Both the position numbers and the translations under genes were made by a program. A DNA stretch of 64,000 nt from Colwellia sp. (GTDB lineage: Bacteria; Pseudomonadota; Gammaproteobacteria; Enterobacterales; Alteromonadaceae), in NCBI GenBank assembly GCA_029938115.1, contig JAPYOP010000002.1:68216-132215 (forward strand). Direction: 5' to 3'. Under the pieces are notes generated by a model, which was given only the letters and a program-made list of their open reading frames with translations, had not been told where the DNA came from and searched no databases. This document shows, in pieces, positions 8,827-19,130 of the stretch (its first letter is position 1; every line of letters starts with the position of its first letter).

Positions 8827-11800
8827 TTATTGCTCAAAATAGAACTTAGCGCGTTTGTTATCATAATTACCTATTTCATTCATAGTTTCAGCATTATATA
8901 AACGGCCATTGACCATGGTGTATCTCACTTTATCACTCAAACGGATATCTTGACTAACATCGCCATCAACAACAATTAAATCGGCTAATTTACCAACTTT
9001 AATAGAACCAAGTTGCTCTGCCAAACCTAAAGTTTGTGCCGGAGAAATGGTTGCTGTACGTAGCGCTTGTAGTGGCGTCATTCCCCCTTGTGCCATCATC
9101 CACATTTCCCAGTGCATAGCTAAACCTTCACGCTGACCATGACCACCAGCATTCACTTTTATGCCTAAGTCTTGCATTTCTTTTGCTACTTTGGCGACAT
9201 TTATATGGTTATAGTGATGCAAAGGCGCTTTAGGACGTCTCATAGAGCGAGGCTCTAAAAATTCACTCGGTACGTACTTACTTAAACGCGGATGCAGCCA
9301 TACGTCAGTTGTGTCATACCAATAGTTCTCTCCTGAAATACCACCGTATGCTACGCCCAATGTTGGCGTGTATGCCATTTCAGACTGTGACCATAACTGC
9401 TTGATATCATCATATACTTTAGCTGTTGCAATAGAATGCTCTAAAGTTGTATGACCATCAACCACCATGGTTAAGTTGTGTTGTAATAAAGATCCGCCCT
9501 CAGGTACTACCAACATTTCTAATTCACGTGCTGCTTGTATAAACTGCTGACGTTGGTTTCTACGCGGTTGATTATAACTTTTAACACTAAAAGCTCCTGC
9601 GGCTTTTAAACGCTCAACATGAAATTTAGCATCCTCAAGGTTATCAACATGGGCAGTGTAACCTGCTACCGTTGCACCATATAAAATAGTACCCGTTGAA
9701 AATAACCGTGCTGCTACTATTTTTCCTGAACGTTGCATTTCACTTGCAGCAAAAAATTCAGTGGTGTCATTAGATGGATCATGAATAGTTGTTACGCCAA
9801 GCGCTAAACCGGCATAGTTCATCCAATTTTGTTGCGGTATTATTTCATTACTCCCTTGAGAGCCATGCGCATGCGCATCAATTAACCCTGGCATAATACT
9901 ATTGCCTGATATATCAATTACTTTTGCTGACTTAGGAATGTTAACTTGCGCTTTACTACCCACAGCCTTAATCACATTACCTTCAACGAGTACAACACCG
10001 TTGTCGATAATTTGCTCACCCTCCATAGTGATTATTTTACCATTTACAAAAGCAATCAACCCTGAAGGTTTATCAACTGCAACGCTAAAACTAAGATCAG
10101 TGGTGATAACTTTCGTTTGCGCTAATGCGGCAACGTCTTTACTTTCATCTTCACTCGCTTCTGTAGAGTCACTATCTGCTTCTTTGATTTTAATCTCAAA
10201 TAACTCATCAACGTCTGCTTGATATAAGTCAGCACCTAAACTCCAGTACAACTGTTTAGAGCTGCCATGCCAATTAATGCCCTCACCTGCTCTAATTGAT
10301 AATTGTTCAACAGGTAGGTTAGTGGCTTTAGGGCCAATAGTTATCACGTCACCACGCTCAACAAAAGGGGTAACAAAAACTTTAAAGCGCTCTGCGAAAG
10401 CTAAATACTCTCCATTAGGGGATACTCGATATTCAGTAGAAAACTTACCTTGATAAAGGGCGTCATCATCTTTACCATCTAAACTCACTCGAGCTAATTG
10501 CGGTTTTTCGCCATCACGAATGACATAAATAGTCTCGTTACTTTTACCAAAATGAGCTTGTGTACCATCTTCAGTAATTAAAACAGGCTTGCCTTCTTTA
10601 CGTTCACCTCTTGCTGAAACAGCATAAATACCTGTATTTAAATCCCACGTTGGCTTAGTGATGTAACCACCTGAAATTTTACGATAAACTACGGTTTTTC
10701 CATCAGGTGAAAAGGTTGGCTCAATATATTTACCTTGCTCTTTTAATAACGCTTTACCTTTGCCGCCACGACTCGCAACAATACGTATTTGCCCTTGTCG
10801 CTCATCATTCCAAGTGGCGTAAACAATTCTTTTTCCATCGCGAGCAAAGCTAGGGTTTAATTCAAAATGTGACTTTTGTTTAGTTAAACGCTTAGCTTTT
10901 CCTGTCACTTTGCCATTAGCAATACTGCGGGTGTATATGTGTCCCATTGATTCAAAAACAACTTTTTTACCGTTTGGAGATACTTCAACATCTCGTAGCA
11001 TTTTAACGTCAAAACTATCTTGGGGTAACTGTTGCTTAAACTGCAAAGCTTGTTGAATTTTCTTGGTGGTTTTAACATGAAATTTAATTACTTCAGCTTT
11101 ATTATCATTTAGCGTCAGGCGATTTATTTTGCCGTCATCCCAAAACACAATACTTTCACTATCTGGTGTCCAAGCAATGGTTGGATAAACACCATGAATT
11201 GCCCAAGTTTCTTGCATATCACGTTCTAGGTCATCATAAATCTTAGTCTCTGCACCACTTTTAAGATCGTACAAATATAAGTTTGATTGGAAATCATCTC
11301 GGCTAATAAAAGCAAGGTATTTACCATCAGGAGATGGTGTTGGCCTTATGGCACCACCTTTACCTGATATTATCGTTTCAATTTCACCTGTGGCTAATTC
11401 AAGACGTTTAATTTTATAAATGCCTTTTACAGAATCCTTTGAATAATGAAAGCTTTTTCCGGGTGTTGCATCTTGTGAGAAATAGACATACTTGCCATCA
11501 ACAGAAAAAGCTGGTTCACCTAAATCTTTTTGTTCATTTGGACGTTTAGTTAACATCACGCCATTACCGCCCGTTTTGTGATACATCCACACTTCACCGG
11601 CACCTAATGAACGCGAGCCAGTAAAATGTTTACGACCAACAATATAATTACTATCGGGCGACCATGCTGGGCTATTAAGTAATCTGAAAGTCTCTGTTGA
11701 TACCGCTTTGCCATTACTGCCATCACGGTTCATTATCCATAAATTATCGCCGCCATCTTCATCCGAGGTAAAAGCAATGTACTTGCCGTCTGGACTAAAA

Positions 11801-12129
11801 CGTGGCTGCATTTGCCATGCTATATCTGTCATTAGCGGCTTAGCTTCACCGCCCTTTATCGACATGGTGTAAATATCACCAAGTAAGTCGAAAGCTAGCA
11901 TTTGACCGTCTGGGCTAACATCAACATTCATCCATGTGCCTGAAGTTACATCAATATTGGCATCTTTAAATTGTCCTTGCGGTGCATTCACTGACCACTT
12001 TTCTTTTTTCTCTGACTCATTTGCGCTTTCTTTGCTCGTATCCACTGCGCTAACTGGCATAGCAATCGGTAGCGTTATACTGGCAACAAGTAGTGATATT
12101 ATTTTTATTTGTTTTAATTTTTGGAACAT
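8827..12129 (-). CDS. Exported TolB-like beta-propeller / amidohydrolase fusion protein
   Basis: An 1100-residue exoprotein. It has an N-terminal signal peptide (about 1-28, ending MPVSAVD), then many WD40-like PD40 repeats from about 65 to 640 (for example FSPDGKYIAFTSDEDGGDNL, ASPDG-type repeats), and an amidohydrolase domain at about 690-1095. The metal-binding signature GLIDAHAHG is present, as are LEHSIA, NAGGHGQREG and the closing GKLADLIVVDGD, all as in imidazolonepropionase/dihydroorotase-like hydrolases. Such fusions are common in Alteromonadales and Bacteroidetes. The substrate is unknown; periplasmic hydrolysis of a cyclic amide or peptide is likely. Transcribed alone, with its start near 12129 followed upstream by an AT-rich promoter region. 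Confidence 0.85.
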   Translation of the reverse strand: MFQKLKQIKIISLLVASITLPIAMPVSAVDTSKESANESEKKEKWSVNAPQGQFKDANIDVTSGTWMNVDVSPDGQMLAFDLLGDIYTMSIKGGEAKPLMTDIAWQMQPRFSPDGKYIAFTSDEDGGDNLWIMNRDGSNGKAVSTETFRLLNSPAWSPDSNYIVGRKHFTGSRSLGAGEVWMYHKTGGNGVMLTKRPNEQKDLGEPAFSVDGKYVYFSQDATPGKSFHYSKDSVKGIYKIKRLELATGEIETIISGKGGAIRPTPSPDGKYLAFISRDDFQSNLYLYDLKSGAETKIYDDLERDMQETWAIHGVYPTIAWTPDSESIVFWDDGKINRLTLNDNKAEVIKFHVKTTKKIQQALQFKQQLPQDSFDVKMLRDVEVSPNGKKVVFESMGHIYTRSIANGKVTGKAKRLTKQKSHFELNPSFARDGKRIVYATWNDERQGQIRIVASRGGKGKALLKEQGKYIEPTFSPDGKTVVYRKISGGYITKPTWDLNTGIYAVSARGERKEGKPVLITEDGTQAHFGKSNETIYVIRDGEKPQLARVSLDGKDDDALYQGKFSTEYRVSPNGEYLAFAERFKVFVTPFVERGDVITIGPKATNLPVEQLSIRAGEGINWHGSSKQLYWSLGADLYQADVDELFEIKIKEADSDSTEASEDESKDVAALAQTKVITTDLSFSVAVDKPSGLIAFVNGKIITMEGEQIIDNGVVLVEGNVIKAVGSKAQVNIPKSAKVIDISGNSIMPGLIDAHAHGSQGSNEIIPQQNWMNYAGLALGVTTIHDPSNDTTEFFAASEMQRSGKIVAARLFSTGTILYGATVAGYTAHVDNLEDAKFHVERLKAAGAFSVKSYNQPRRNQRQQFIQAARELEMLVVPEGGSLLQHNLTMVVDGHTTLEHSIATAKVYDDIKQLWSQSEMAYTPTLGVAYGGISGENYWYDTTDVWLHPRLSKYVPSEFLEPRSMRRPKAPLHHYNHINVAKVAKEMQDLGIKVNAGGHGQREGLAMHWEMWMMAQGGMTPLQALRTATISPAQTLGLAEQLGSIKVGKLADLIVVDGDVSQDIRLSDKVRYTMVNGRLYNAETMNEIGNYDNKRAKFYFEQ

Positions 12130-12218
12130 ATCTCAGTACCTTAAAGAGGATTAATACGATTTAAACTACATTCTTCATTGCATACAATATAATGTAATTT
12201 GGCTTAAACTAAAACAGT

Positions 12219-12851
12219 TTAAATTTGATAGCCCCAACGCGGCATAATTGTCTGTTCAATGCCGAGATGATCTAAGATTCGACCGACCATAAAATCGACC
12301 AAGTCATTGATTGATTTAGGTTGATGATAAAAACCCGGTGCAGCAGGCATAATGGTTACGCCTTGTTGAGAGAGACTAAGCATATTAGTTAAATGAATAG
12401 TCGAAAAAGGCGTTTCTCGCACCATTAAAATAAGTAGCCCTCGCTCTTTAATAACCACATCAGCAGCACGCTCTATCAAATTATCACTCATGCCTTGGCT
12501 AATGGCAGCAAGCGTCCCCGTTGAACAAGGGCAAACCACCATTTTTTTTGGTGCTGCAGAGCCCGAAGCAACAGGCGAAAACCATTGCTCTTTACCAAAA
12601 ACTGTAATTTGCCCCGCTTTAGCTTGGAGTTTTTCAATTAATAAATCACTCGCAGCATCTGGAGATGCGGGTAATTTAAAGTTTAATTCCGTATCTAGGA
12701 CTATTCGACCAGCACTAGAGCACAATAAATACACTTGATAATTTGCCGCGATTAAACACTCTAATAATCGTAACGCATAAGCTGAGCCGGAAGCACCGGT
12801 AATCGCAATCGTAATTTTTTCACTAAAATCTTCTACTTTATTACTTGTCAT
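12219..12851 (-). CDS. ubiX: Flavin prenyltransferase UbiX
   Basis: A 210-residue enzyme that attaches a dimethylallyl group to FMN, making the prenylated-FMN cofactor of the UbiD decarboxylase in ubiquinone synthesis. Seen: the FMN-binding [17 protein letters not shown] near residue 15, the conserved [19 protein letters not shown] segment, [15 protein letters not shown] and the [10 protein letters not shown] region. Length is near E. coli UbiX (189), with a slightly longer N-terminus. It lies 22 nt downstream of mpl on the same strand, so the two are probably co-transcribed; an mpl-ubiX pairing recurs in related genomes. Confidence 0.94.
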   Translation of the reverse strand: MTSNKVEDFSEKITIAITGASGSAYALRLLECLIAANYQVYLLCSSAGRIVLDTELNFKLPASPDAASDLLIEKLQAKAGQITVFGKEQWFSPVASGSAAPKKMVVCPCSTGTLAAISQGMSDNLIERAADVVIKERGLLILMVRETPFSTIHLTNMLSLSQQGVTIMPAAPGFYHQPKSINDLVDFMVGRILDHLGIEQTIMPRWGYQI

Positions 12852-12873
12852 ATTTATCTCTCGAATTAAGAGG

Positions 12874-14253
12874 CTAACTTGCTAATGCCATTAATATTTT
12901 ATCGTGAATATTACCAAAGCCGCCATTACTCATCACCACGATAGTATCGCCGGCTTGGCTTTGCTCGATAATTTTTGAAACCAAATCATTAATAGATTTT
13001 TCAACAAAGCAAGGGGGTTGACACTGATTAATTAGCTCATCAACAGACCATTTAATCCCTTCATCTTGAAAAATAAAAACTTGATCCGCTTGCTTCAATG
13101 CCAAAGGTAAGGCGTCTTTATGCACACCTGATTTCATCGTGTTAGAGCGCGGCTCAAGTACCGCTAATACTCTACCTTGCGCGTTGCTACTATCAACCTG
13201 CGTGCGAACACCCGCGAGCGTTTTTGCTATTGCGGTAGGATGATGAGCGAAATCATCAAAAACTCTGATGTTATTAACTTCGCCTTTGAGTTCAAAACGA
13301 CGCTTGGTATTAATAAACTCAGCCAAAGCTTCAATAGAAATATGACTCGGCACTCCAGCATGACGTGCGGCAGCAATTGCCATCAAGCCATTATCAATAT
13401 TAAAATCGCCAATCAGAGACCATTTAACTATGCCATGCTCAACACCGTTAAAAGTTACTTTAAACTCACTGCCATCAGCACTAATTTTTTCCGCCTGCCA
13501 ACCATTTGAACAAGCACTTTGCTCTGTTGGCGTCCAGCAACCCATAGCTAAGGTGTCATTTATAGCGGCTTCATTTTGTGGAGATAAAATCAAACCATTA
13601 CTTGGCACCATTCGAATAAGATGATGAAACTGACGTTGAATGTCGGATAAGTCGTTAAAAATATCACCATGATCAAATTCTAAATTATTTATCACTAAGG
13701 TTCGTGGACGATAATGAACAAACTTAGAGCGCTTATCAAAAAAAGCAGTGTCGTATTCATCGGCCTCAATAACGAAAAAAGGTGCGTTACCTACTCGCGC
13801 TGAACAAGAAAAATTTTGCGGTACACCACCAATTAGAAACCCAGGTGACAACTGTGCATATTCTAAAATCCACGTGAGCATACTACTGGTAGTCGTTTTT
13901 CCATGAGTACCAGAAACAGCTAATACCCAGCAGTCTTTGAGCACATTTTCTAATAGCCATTGTGGACCAGAAATATAGGGAATATTGCGGTCAAGCATAT
14001 ACTCCACCATCACATTGCCTCGCGACATAGCATTACCCACAATCACTAAGTCTGGTTCATCATCAAAATGCTGCGTTTTATAGCCTTGCTTTAGCTCAAT
14101 ACCCAGCTGTTCTAACTGTGTACTCATGGGTGGATAAACTTGCGTATCACATCCCGTTACGCGAAAACCAAGCTCCTTTGCTAAAGCAGCAATGCCGCCC
14201 ATAAAGGTGCCGCAGATACCAAGAATATGTAAATGTTGGGTTTTATTTGTCAT
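12874..14253 (-). CDS. mpl: Murein tripeptide recycling ligase Mpl
   Basis: A 459-residue Mur-ligase-family enzyme. It joins the recycled tripeptide L-Ala-gamma-D-Glu-mesoDAP to UDP-MurNAc in peptidoglycan recycling. The N-terminal [20 protein letters not shown], the ATP loop [13 protein letters not shown] at about 115, the [11 protein letters not shown] segment, the [11 protein letters not shown] motif and the C-terminal [11 protein letters not shown] are all as in E. coli Mpl (457 residues). First gene of the minus-strand mpl-ubiX pair, divergent from the MOSC fusion gene. Confidence 0.95.
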   Translation of the reverse strand: MTNKTQHLHILGICGTFMGGIAALAKELGFRVTGCDTQVYPPMSTQLEQLGIELKQGYKTQHFDDEPDLVIVGNAMSRGNVMVEYMLDRNIPYISGPQWLLENVLKDCWVLAVSGTHGKTTTSSMLTWILEYAQLSPGFLIGGVPQNFSCSARVGNAPFFVIEADEYDTAFFDKRSKFVHYRPRTLVINNLEFDHGDIFNDLSDIQRQFHHLIRMVPSNGLILSPQNEAAINDTLAMGCWTPTEQSACSNGWQAEKISADGSEFKVTFNGVEHGIVKWSLIGDFNIDNGLMAIAAARHAGVPSHISIEALAEFINTKRRFELKGEVNNIRVFDDFAHHPTAIAKTLAGVRTQVDSSNAQGRVLAVLEPRSNTMKSGVHKDALPLALKQADQVFIFQDEGIKWSVDELINQCQPPCFVEKSINDLVSKIIEQSQAGDTIVVMSNGGFGNIHDKILMALAS

Positions 14254-14343
14254 GAATAAGAAAAAACACTGAAATAGGATGAAAAGTTATAAGTGTTAAT
14301 ATACCTTAGACCGAAAGGACAAGTAAAAAAATATTGGAAAAAC

Positions 14344-16326
14344 ATGTCAATCACAAAAATTAGTAGTCTTTATATTTATCCGGTCAAATCAACTGCGGGG
14401 ATCCGCCTACCTCATGCAAACGTTGAAGAAATGGGCTTAGCCTTTGATAGACGCTTCGTTGTTAGTGAGCCATCAGGGCAGTTTATCACCGCAAGAACTC
14501 AGCCTAAGTTATGTTTAGTACAATCTACATTGGTAGAACAAGGGTTAGCGTTATCGGCTCCTAATATGCCAACACTCACGTTATCTCATAAAACCTTTAG
14601 CAATAAATACCAGAACGTAATTGTTTGGGGAGATGAAATTTCAGGGCAACTTTGTTCAAGCCAAGCAGATGCATGGTTTAGTGAATACTTGCAACGTCCA
14701 TGTCAGTTGTTATTTTTTGGACAAAATTCACATCGTGAAAGGAAAGCAAATACAGACAAAGCCAGAAAAGTTGCTTTTGCAGATGGTTATCCGCTGCTGC
14801 TAATCTCTCAAGCATCATTAAACGATCTCAATGAACGTTTGATGAGCAACAATTACCACACTGTATCTATGGCGCAATTTCGTCCAAATATTGTCATTGA
14901 GAATACCCTGCCATTTGCCGAAGATGGTTGGCAACATATTCGCATTGGTGAGGTTGAATTCAAAGTAAGTAAACCTTGCGAGCGTTGTATATTTACCACC
15001 GTCGACCCAAAAAGTGCTGAAAAACATCCAGAGCAGCAACCATTACGCACGCTAAAATCATTTAGGCAAACCAGTAAAGGCGAAGTGTTATTTGGTCAAA
15101 ATTTAATTCCCTTAAATGAAGGGCAAATAAAACAAGGTGATCCGGTGTTTGTCATAAGCAAGCAAAAGCCGCCCGTTTTTAATGTATTGAAACAAAATTC
15201 AACTACACTCATAGAGACACAAACATCAAAAGAAGTATCACAAGGACAGAAAATGCAGCTAACCTGCCAACAGATAATCATTGAAACTCATGATGTAAAA
15301 ACTTTCGTATTCACTTGGTCTGGTACACAAAAAATTAAACAGCTAGCGGGTCAGCACATTAACTTGCTTATCAATATTTTTGGTAAAGAACAGCCTTGTT
15401 GCTACACCATAGCTTCATGCCCAACAACAAAAAATCAAATAAGCCTAACCATCAAGCGTGTGCCTAACGGTAAAGTTTCTAATTTTTTTCACGACCATTT
15501 CAGCGTTGGTGATACCGTAAAAGCACGTGCTCCTAGTGGCAACTTTCACCTTCCTAAAACGATCCCTAAAAAGGTATTACTTTTATCCGCTGGCAGTGGT
15601 ATTACACCTATGTTGTCAATGCTTCGCTTCATGGCTGAACAACAAACGAAGAATCAACAAAGCAGCGATAAAATAACTTTTTTGCATAGTGCCCACAGTG
15701 AGAGTGACATTATTGCCTCAGATGAAGTTTACGCTTTAGCGAAACAACATGGAAACTGCCAAGTTATTTACACGTTAACCAAACAAACTAGCCCACAATG
15801 GCTGGGATATAAAGGCCGCCTTAGTGCGCAAATGCTAACTAACATTAATGATTTAATTCACTATGATATTTATGTTTGCGGCCCTGAAGGATTTAGAGAA
15901 ACTGTTCAACTACATTTGCGCCAACTAGGCTTAAATAGAGAGCAATATCACTATGAGAGTTTTGGTAGTAAAAAAACAAATATCGCTACTCAAAAAAATG
16001 ATAACTCCAAAAAAGAAGAACCCAAAAGTGCGGTAAAAACAGTCAATAAAAAGCTAAGTATTTATTTTGATAAATGGCACAAAAATCACCAAGTCAACTC
16101 TCAAAATAAAGAGCAAACAACAATATTAGAGCATGGTGAAGAGGCCGGATTAATTTTACCTTATTCGTGCCGCGCTGGAATGTGCGGAAACTGCAAAGCC
16201 AAACTTGTCAGCGGTGAGGTTGAGCTTTCATCAAGTGATGGTTTAACAGCACAAGAAAAACAAGCAGGTTATATTCTATGTTGCTCAGCTATCGCAACAA
16301 CAAACGTAGTGATTAAGCATGAATAA
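14344..16326 (+). CDS. MOSC domain - flavin reductase - 2Fe-2S ferredoxin fusion protein
   Basis: A 660-residue three-part redox enzyme. The start is taken as the ATG at 14344 (GGA about 5 nt upstream; the protein then opens MSITKISSLYIYPVKS, as MOSC_N domains do) rather than the GTG at 14293. Order: MOSC_N barrel (1-120); MOSC core (about 120-265) with the conserved cysteine segment KPCERCIFT, expected to hold a molybdenum cofactor; ferredoxin-reductase FAD domain (about 315-430; CCYTIAS) and NAD(P) domain (about 430-540; LLSAGSGITPMLSML, CGPEGF); C-terminal plant-type 2Fe-2S ferredoxin with CRAGMCGNC and a later ILCC. E. coli YcbX is MOSC plus ferredoxin and detoxifies N-hydroxylated bases with CysJ as reductase. 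Here the reductase is built in. The substrate is inferred, not seen. Confidence 0.88.
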   Translation: MSITKISSLYIYPVKSTAGIRLPHANVEEMGLAFDRRFVVSEPSGQFITARTQPKLCLVQSTLVEQGLALSAPNMPTLTLSHKTFSNKYQNVIVWGDEISGQLCSSQADAWFSEYLQRPCQLLFFGQNSHRERKANTDKARKVAFADGYPLLLISQASLNDLNERLMSNNYHTVSMAQFRPNIVIENTLPFAEDGWQHIRIGEVEFKVSKPCERCIFTTVDPKSAEKHPEQQPLRTLKSFRQTSKGEVLFGQNLIPLNEGQIKQGDPVFVISKQKPPVFNVLKQNSTTLIETQTSKEVSQGQKMQLTCQQIIIETHDVKTFVFTWSGTQKIKQLAGQHINLLINIFGKEQPCCYTIASCPTTKNQISLTIKRVPNGKVSNFFHDHFSVGDTVKARAPSGNFHLPKTIPKKVLLLSAGSGITPMLSMLRFMAEQQTKNQQSSDKITFLHSAHSESDIIASDEVYALAKQHGNCQVIYTLTKQTSPQWLGYKGRLSAQMLTNINDLIHYDIYVCGPEGFRETVQLHLRQLGLNREQYHYESFGSKKTNIATQKNDNSKKEEPKSAVKTVNKKLSIYFDKWHKNHQVNSQNKEQTTILEHGEEAGLILPYSCRAGMCGNCKAKLVSGEVELSSSDGLTAQEKQAGYILCCSAIATTNVVIKHE

Positions 16327-16331
16327 TAAAT

Positions 16332-17432
16332 TTAAAATTGATAAGCAACACTGAACACCAAACGATAATCATTTGGCTCAGGTGTATCCTGACTAATAGT
16401 CGTTACAGGTTCGGCTATTCTATCAAGGAAAAATAGCAAGTCTATTTCTAAATCATCTATAAACTCAAACTCAAAGCCGGTTTTAAAATGATGACTTCTA
16501 GCGCCCGATTCCTTACTAACAAACTCCATTTGGTAGTCCAAGGTGTAATCAATTTTGCTGGAAATTTGATACTCAAATAAGGTACTTAGGCTTAACGCAG
16601 CACTTTCATCCGACTCACCACCTGCATCAGCATGGTATCGAGTTGACTGATAACTAGGGCCTACAGTGAAATCCCACTCTATGCGCTTATTATTCATAAC
16701 ATGGTAACCTAGACTAGTACCAAGGCTATGACGCTCTTTTATATTTTGCTGTAAGTCACTAAAATTTTCATACTCAATAACACGAAAGAAAATATTCGCG
16801 CTGTAAAACCAATCAAAATAACTATTAAATCGCCTAGTGTTTACAGTAACATTTGATTCTTCGTCATTAGATGATTCACTGTAATTAAAAATGAAATCAG
16901 CTCTTAAACGATTAATAGGTGTTCTGCGTTGCGCTTCAACTGTTATCAAATAATCCAGTTGATTTGAGTTACCTTGGTTAACATCAACACCAAGACCAAC
17001 TTTTGCACTCCAAAGATCATTTCTTGTATCTGCCGCAGACGTAATGGAAAGTAAATCAGATAGAGGAAACTTTTGCTCAGTTCCTCCACTAATCAAGATT
17101 ACTTGACCATTTTTAACAATAAGAAAGCCTTGCACAATTTTACCATCAGATAAGCGAATTTGTTGATCGAAGCGACTTCTTAGTTCACTGACATCTTCCC
17201 AATCAAAAAACTTTATGCCAAATTCATCACTGTCAAATTCAAGCTCATCATCGTACATTGAGATGATGTCACCTTTTAACCATTCATCTGAGGTAAGCTT
17301 TAACCAATCAAATTCTTGACTAAAAGTAGGTGTTGGTTTTTGCCAAACAGCCCTGTTTTCATCATGGTTTTGGGCGAAAACAATGCCGCTACAACAACAT
17401 AAAAAACTAATAACAAATAAAAATTTAACCAT
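16332..17432 (-). CDS. DUF481 outer-membrane protein (second of tandem pair)
   Basis: A 366-residue protein with a signal peptide (residues 1-20, ending VFA-QNH). An N-terminal conserved segment contains DWLKLTSDEWLKGDI and a small beta domain (RFDQQIRLSDGKIVQGFL). The rest is rich in alternating beta strands typical of DUF481, a predicted outer-membrane barrel of about 200-260 residues ending YRLVFSVAYQF with a terminal aromatic residue. Function is unknown; some DUF481 proteins are salt-stress induced. The N-terminal 150 residues are strongly similar to the upstream neighbour, from which it is separated by 26 nt, so it is a tandem duplicate. Convergent, 5 nt from the MOSC gene. Confidence 0.8.
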   Translation of the reverse strand: MVKFLFVISFLCCCSGIVFAQNHDENRAVWQKPTPTFSQEFDWLKLTSDEWLKGDIISMYDDELEFDSDEFGIKFFDWEDVSELRSRFDQQIRLSDGKIVQGFLIVKNGQVILISGGTEQKFPLSDLLSITSAADTRNDLWSAKVGLGVDVNQGNSNQLDYLITVEAQRRTPINRLRADFIFNYSESSNDEESNVTVNTRRFNSYFDWFYSANIFFRVIEYENFSDLQQNIKERHSLGTSLGYHVMNNKRIEWDFTVGPSYQSTRYHADAGGESDESAALSLSTLFEYQISSKIDYTLDYQMEFVSKESGARSHHFKTGFEFEFIDDLEIDLLFFLDRIAEPVTTISQDTPEPNDYRLVFSVAYQF

Positions 17433-17458
17433 TAATTCAAAAGCTTCTATCTAATATT

Positions 17459-18556
17459 TTAAAAATCATATCCCAAACTAACTACAAAACGATAATCATT
17501 CTGCTCTGGTATATTATCGTGTTCATCTGGGTGAGGAGTCTCAGTTCTATCAATATATAAGGTTAAATCTAAATCAAAACCACTAGATAATTCAATTTCT
17601 AGACCTGTTTCAAAATGATGCAAATACTCACCCGAAGCTTCATTAACAAATGTTACTTGATAGGACGCTTCGTAATCGATTTCATTACTTATTTCATAAC
17701 TAAAATCTGTTCCCAAAACTAAACCTGGCGAAGTTTCACTGTTACTTTCACCTTCGGAAACATTGTTAAATAATGTTTTTTGATAACTTGGACCAGCATT
17801 TACATCCCATGACGTTCGACTTGAATCAATGAGGTGATAACCAACACCAATACCATAACTTAACCGATAATCAACATTGAGAAATTCATCACTGAAATAT
17901 TCAAAATCCATCGCTCTAAGGAATATTTTTTGGCTGAAAAACCAATCATAAGTAGAAGTCAACCTTGTGCTATTAGCCGTAACCGATTGAACATTAGTTT
18001 CTTGGTCTTCAAATTTGCTGTAGTTTGCGGTGTAATCAACTTTGAAGCGACTACTTGAGCTTCTTCTTTGAACGCCAGCTCCAACGGTATAATCAAATTG
18101 AATAGTATTACCACGACGAAAGTTTGCGCCAAGGTTAAGGTAACCACTCCATAAATCTCTTTCTTTTTCACTCGAAGAGGCTATAGAAAGTAACTCACTT
18201 AAAGCAAAGTTTTTACCGATACCGTTATTTACTAAAATCAACTTACCATCGCTAATAACTAACTGACCTTCAGCAATCGTGCCATCAACTAGCCGAATAC
18301 TTAACTTACCTTTACTTCGTAACTCTAAAACATCTTCCCAATCAATAATTTGCAAATCTAAATTGTCACTTTCAAACTCTAGCACTTCATCATACATAGA
18401 GACAATATCACCTTTTAACCATTCATCAGAAGTGAGCTTGAGCCAGTCAAATTCTTGTTTAAATGAAGGTTGGTGGGTATCTTCAGTTGCTTGAGCGGTA
18501 TAAGGAGTTAATAATAAAAAAACAAATATTACTAAGGACAAAATATATTTATTCAA
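17459..18556 (-). CDS. DUF481 outer-membrane protein (first of tandem pair)
   Basis: A 365-residue paralogue of its downstream neighbour. It has a signal peptide (about 1-23, ending AQA-TED), the shared DWLKLTSDEWLKGDIVSMYD segment, and a DUF481 beta barrel to the C-terminal phenylalanine (RFVVSLGYDF). The N-terminal 130 residues of the two copies are much more alike than their barrels, suggesting that the periplasmic domain is under tighter constraint. Probably co-transcribed with the next gene. Function is unknown. Confidence 0.8.
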   Translation of the reverse strand: MNKYILSLVIFVFLLLTPYTAQATEDTHQPSFKQEFDWLKLTSDEWLKGDIVSMYDEVLEFESDNLDLQIIDWEDVLELRSKGKLSIRLVDGTIAEGQLVISDGKLILVNNGIGKNFALSELLSIASSSEKERDLWSGYLNLGANFRRGNTIQFDYTVGAGVQRRSSSSRFKVDYTANYSKFEDQETNVQSVTANSTRLTSTYDWFFSQKIFLRAMDFEYFSDEFLNVDYRLSYGIGVGYHLIDSSRTSWDVNAGPSYQKTLFNNVSEGESNSETSPGLVLGTDFSYEISNEIDYEASYQVTFVNEASGEYLHHFETGLEIELSSGFDLDLTLYIDRTETPHPDEHDNIPEQNDYRFVVSLGYDF

Positions 18557-18706
18557 TGTGGATATCCTGAGAAAAAAGAATCTAATTTGATCTTAATTTA
18601 GTGCAGTTTAGTCTAGCAAGTTATGCCGCTTGCAGCGAGGATTTAATAACGGTCAAAAAAGTTTAACAGTTATACTAATTAAAGGTCGGAATTCAGTGTG
18701 AATACA

Positions 18707-18937
18707 TTAATCTCTTATTTTTATTGATGAGTTATGATCTATTTCACCTTCTTCGTCAATGGTGATTGATGCATCTCCTAGTTGTACAACTGCTAATTTT
18801 CCTTCAGGAGTTTGTCTTACAAAAGATAAGGTATAACCAAAGTGACTAATTTCGCTTAAAGAACATTGCTGAGCAACACTTAACTCTTTAAGTAGCTTCT
18901 TTATTCTAGCTTCAACTTTACGTCTTTCTTCAGCCAT
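18707..18937 (-). CDS. Small uncharacterised protein, 76 residues
   Basis: Not recognised. A charged, probably helical start (MAEERRKVEARIKKLLKELS) is followed by a beta-rich second half ending TIDEEGEIDHNSSIKIRD. No signal peptide, cysteine pair (only one Cys) or membrane segment is seen. A ribosome site (CAGGAG) lies just upstream of the ATG on the minus strand, which supports translation. It stands between the DUF481 pair and a porin gene, separated from each by more than 100 nt, so it is probably a monocistronic cytosolic protein. Confidence 0.6.
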   Translation of the reverse strand: MAEERRKVEARIKKLLKELSVAQQCSLSEISHFGYTLSFVRQTPEGKLAVVQLGDASITIDEEGEIDHNSSIKIRD

Positions 18938-19081
18938 TCACTACTCCTGATGATTCCATTTTATCAATAAGTCATATTGATTTTATTATAATTAAAAGAT
19001 AGCAAGATAATCAATATAAACCAAATTAAAGTTTTTAAAATAACAAAACAAGAAATTGAACTAGACTAGTGAGGTAAAACC

Positions 19082-19095
19082 TTGACGTAAATCAA
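19082..19095 (+). promoter_or_regulatory. Upstream FNR-type box of the porin gene
   Basis: TTGAC-GTAA-ATCAA, one mismatch from the FNR/EtrA consensus TTGAT-N4-ATCAA. Its centre is 49 bp upstream of the second box. It lies in the 18938-19251 gap, where no other gene was seen. Confidence 0.6.
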
Positions 19096-19130
19096 CATAC
19101 CTTTGCTATTTTAAAGGTTAATTTGAGAAA

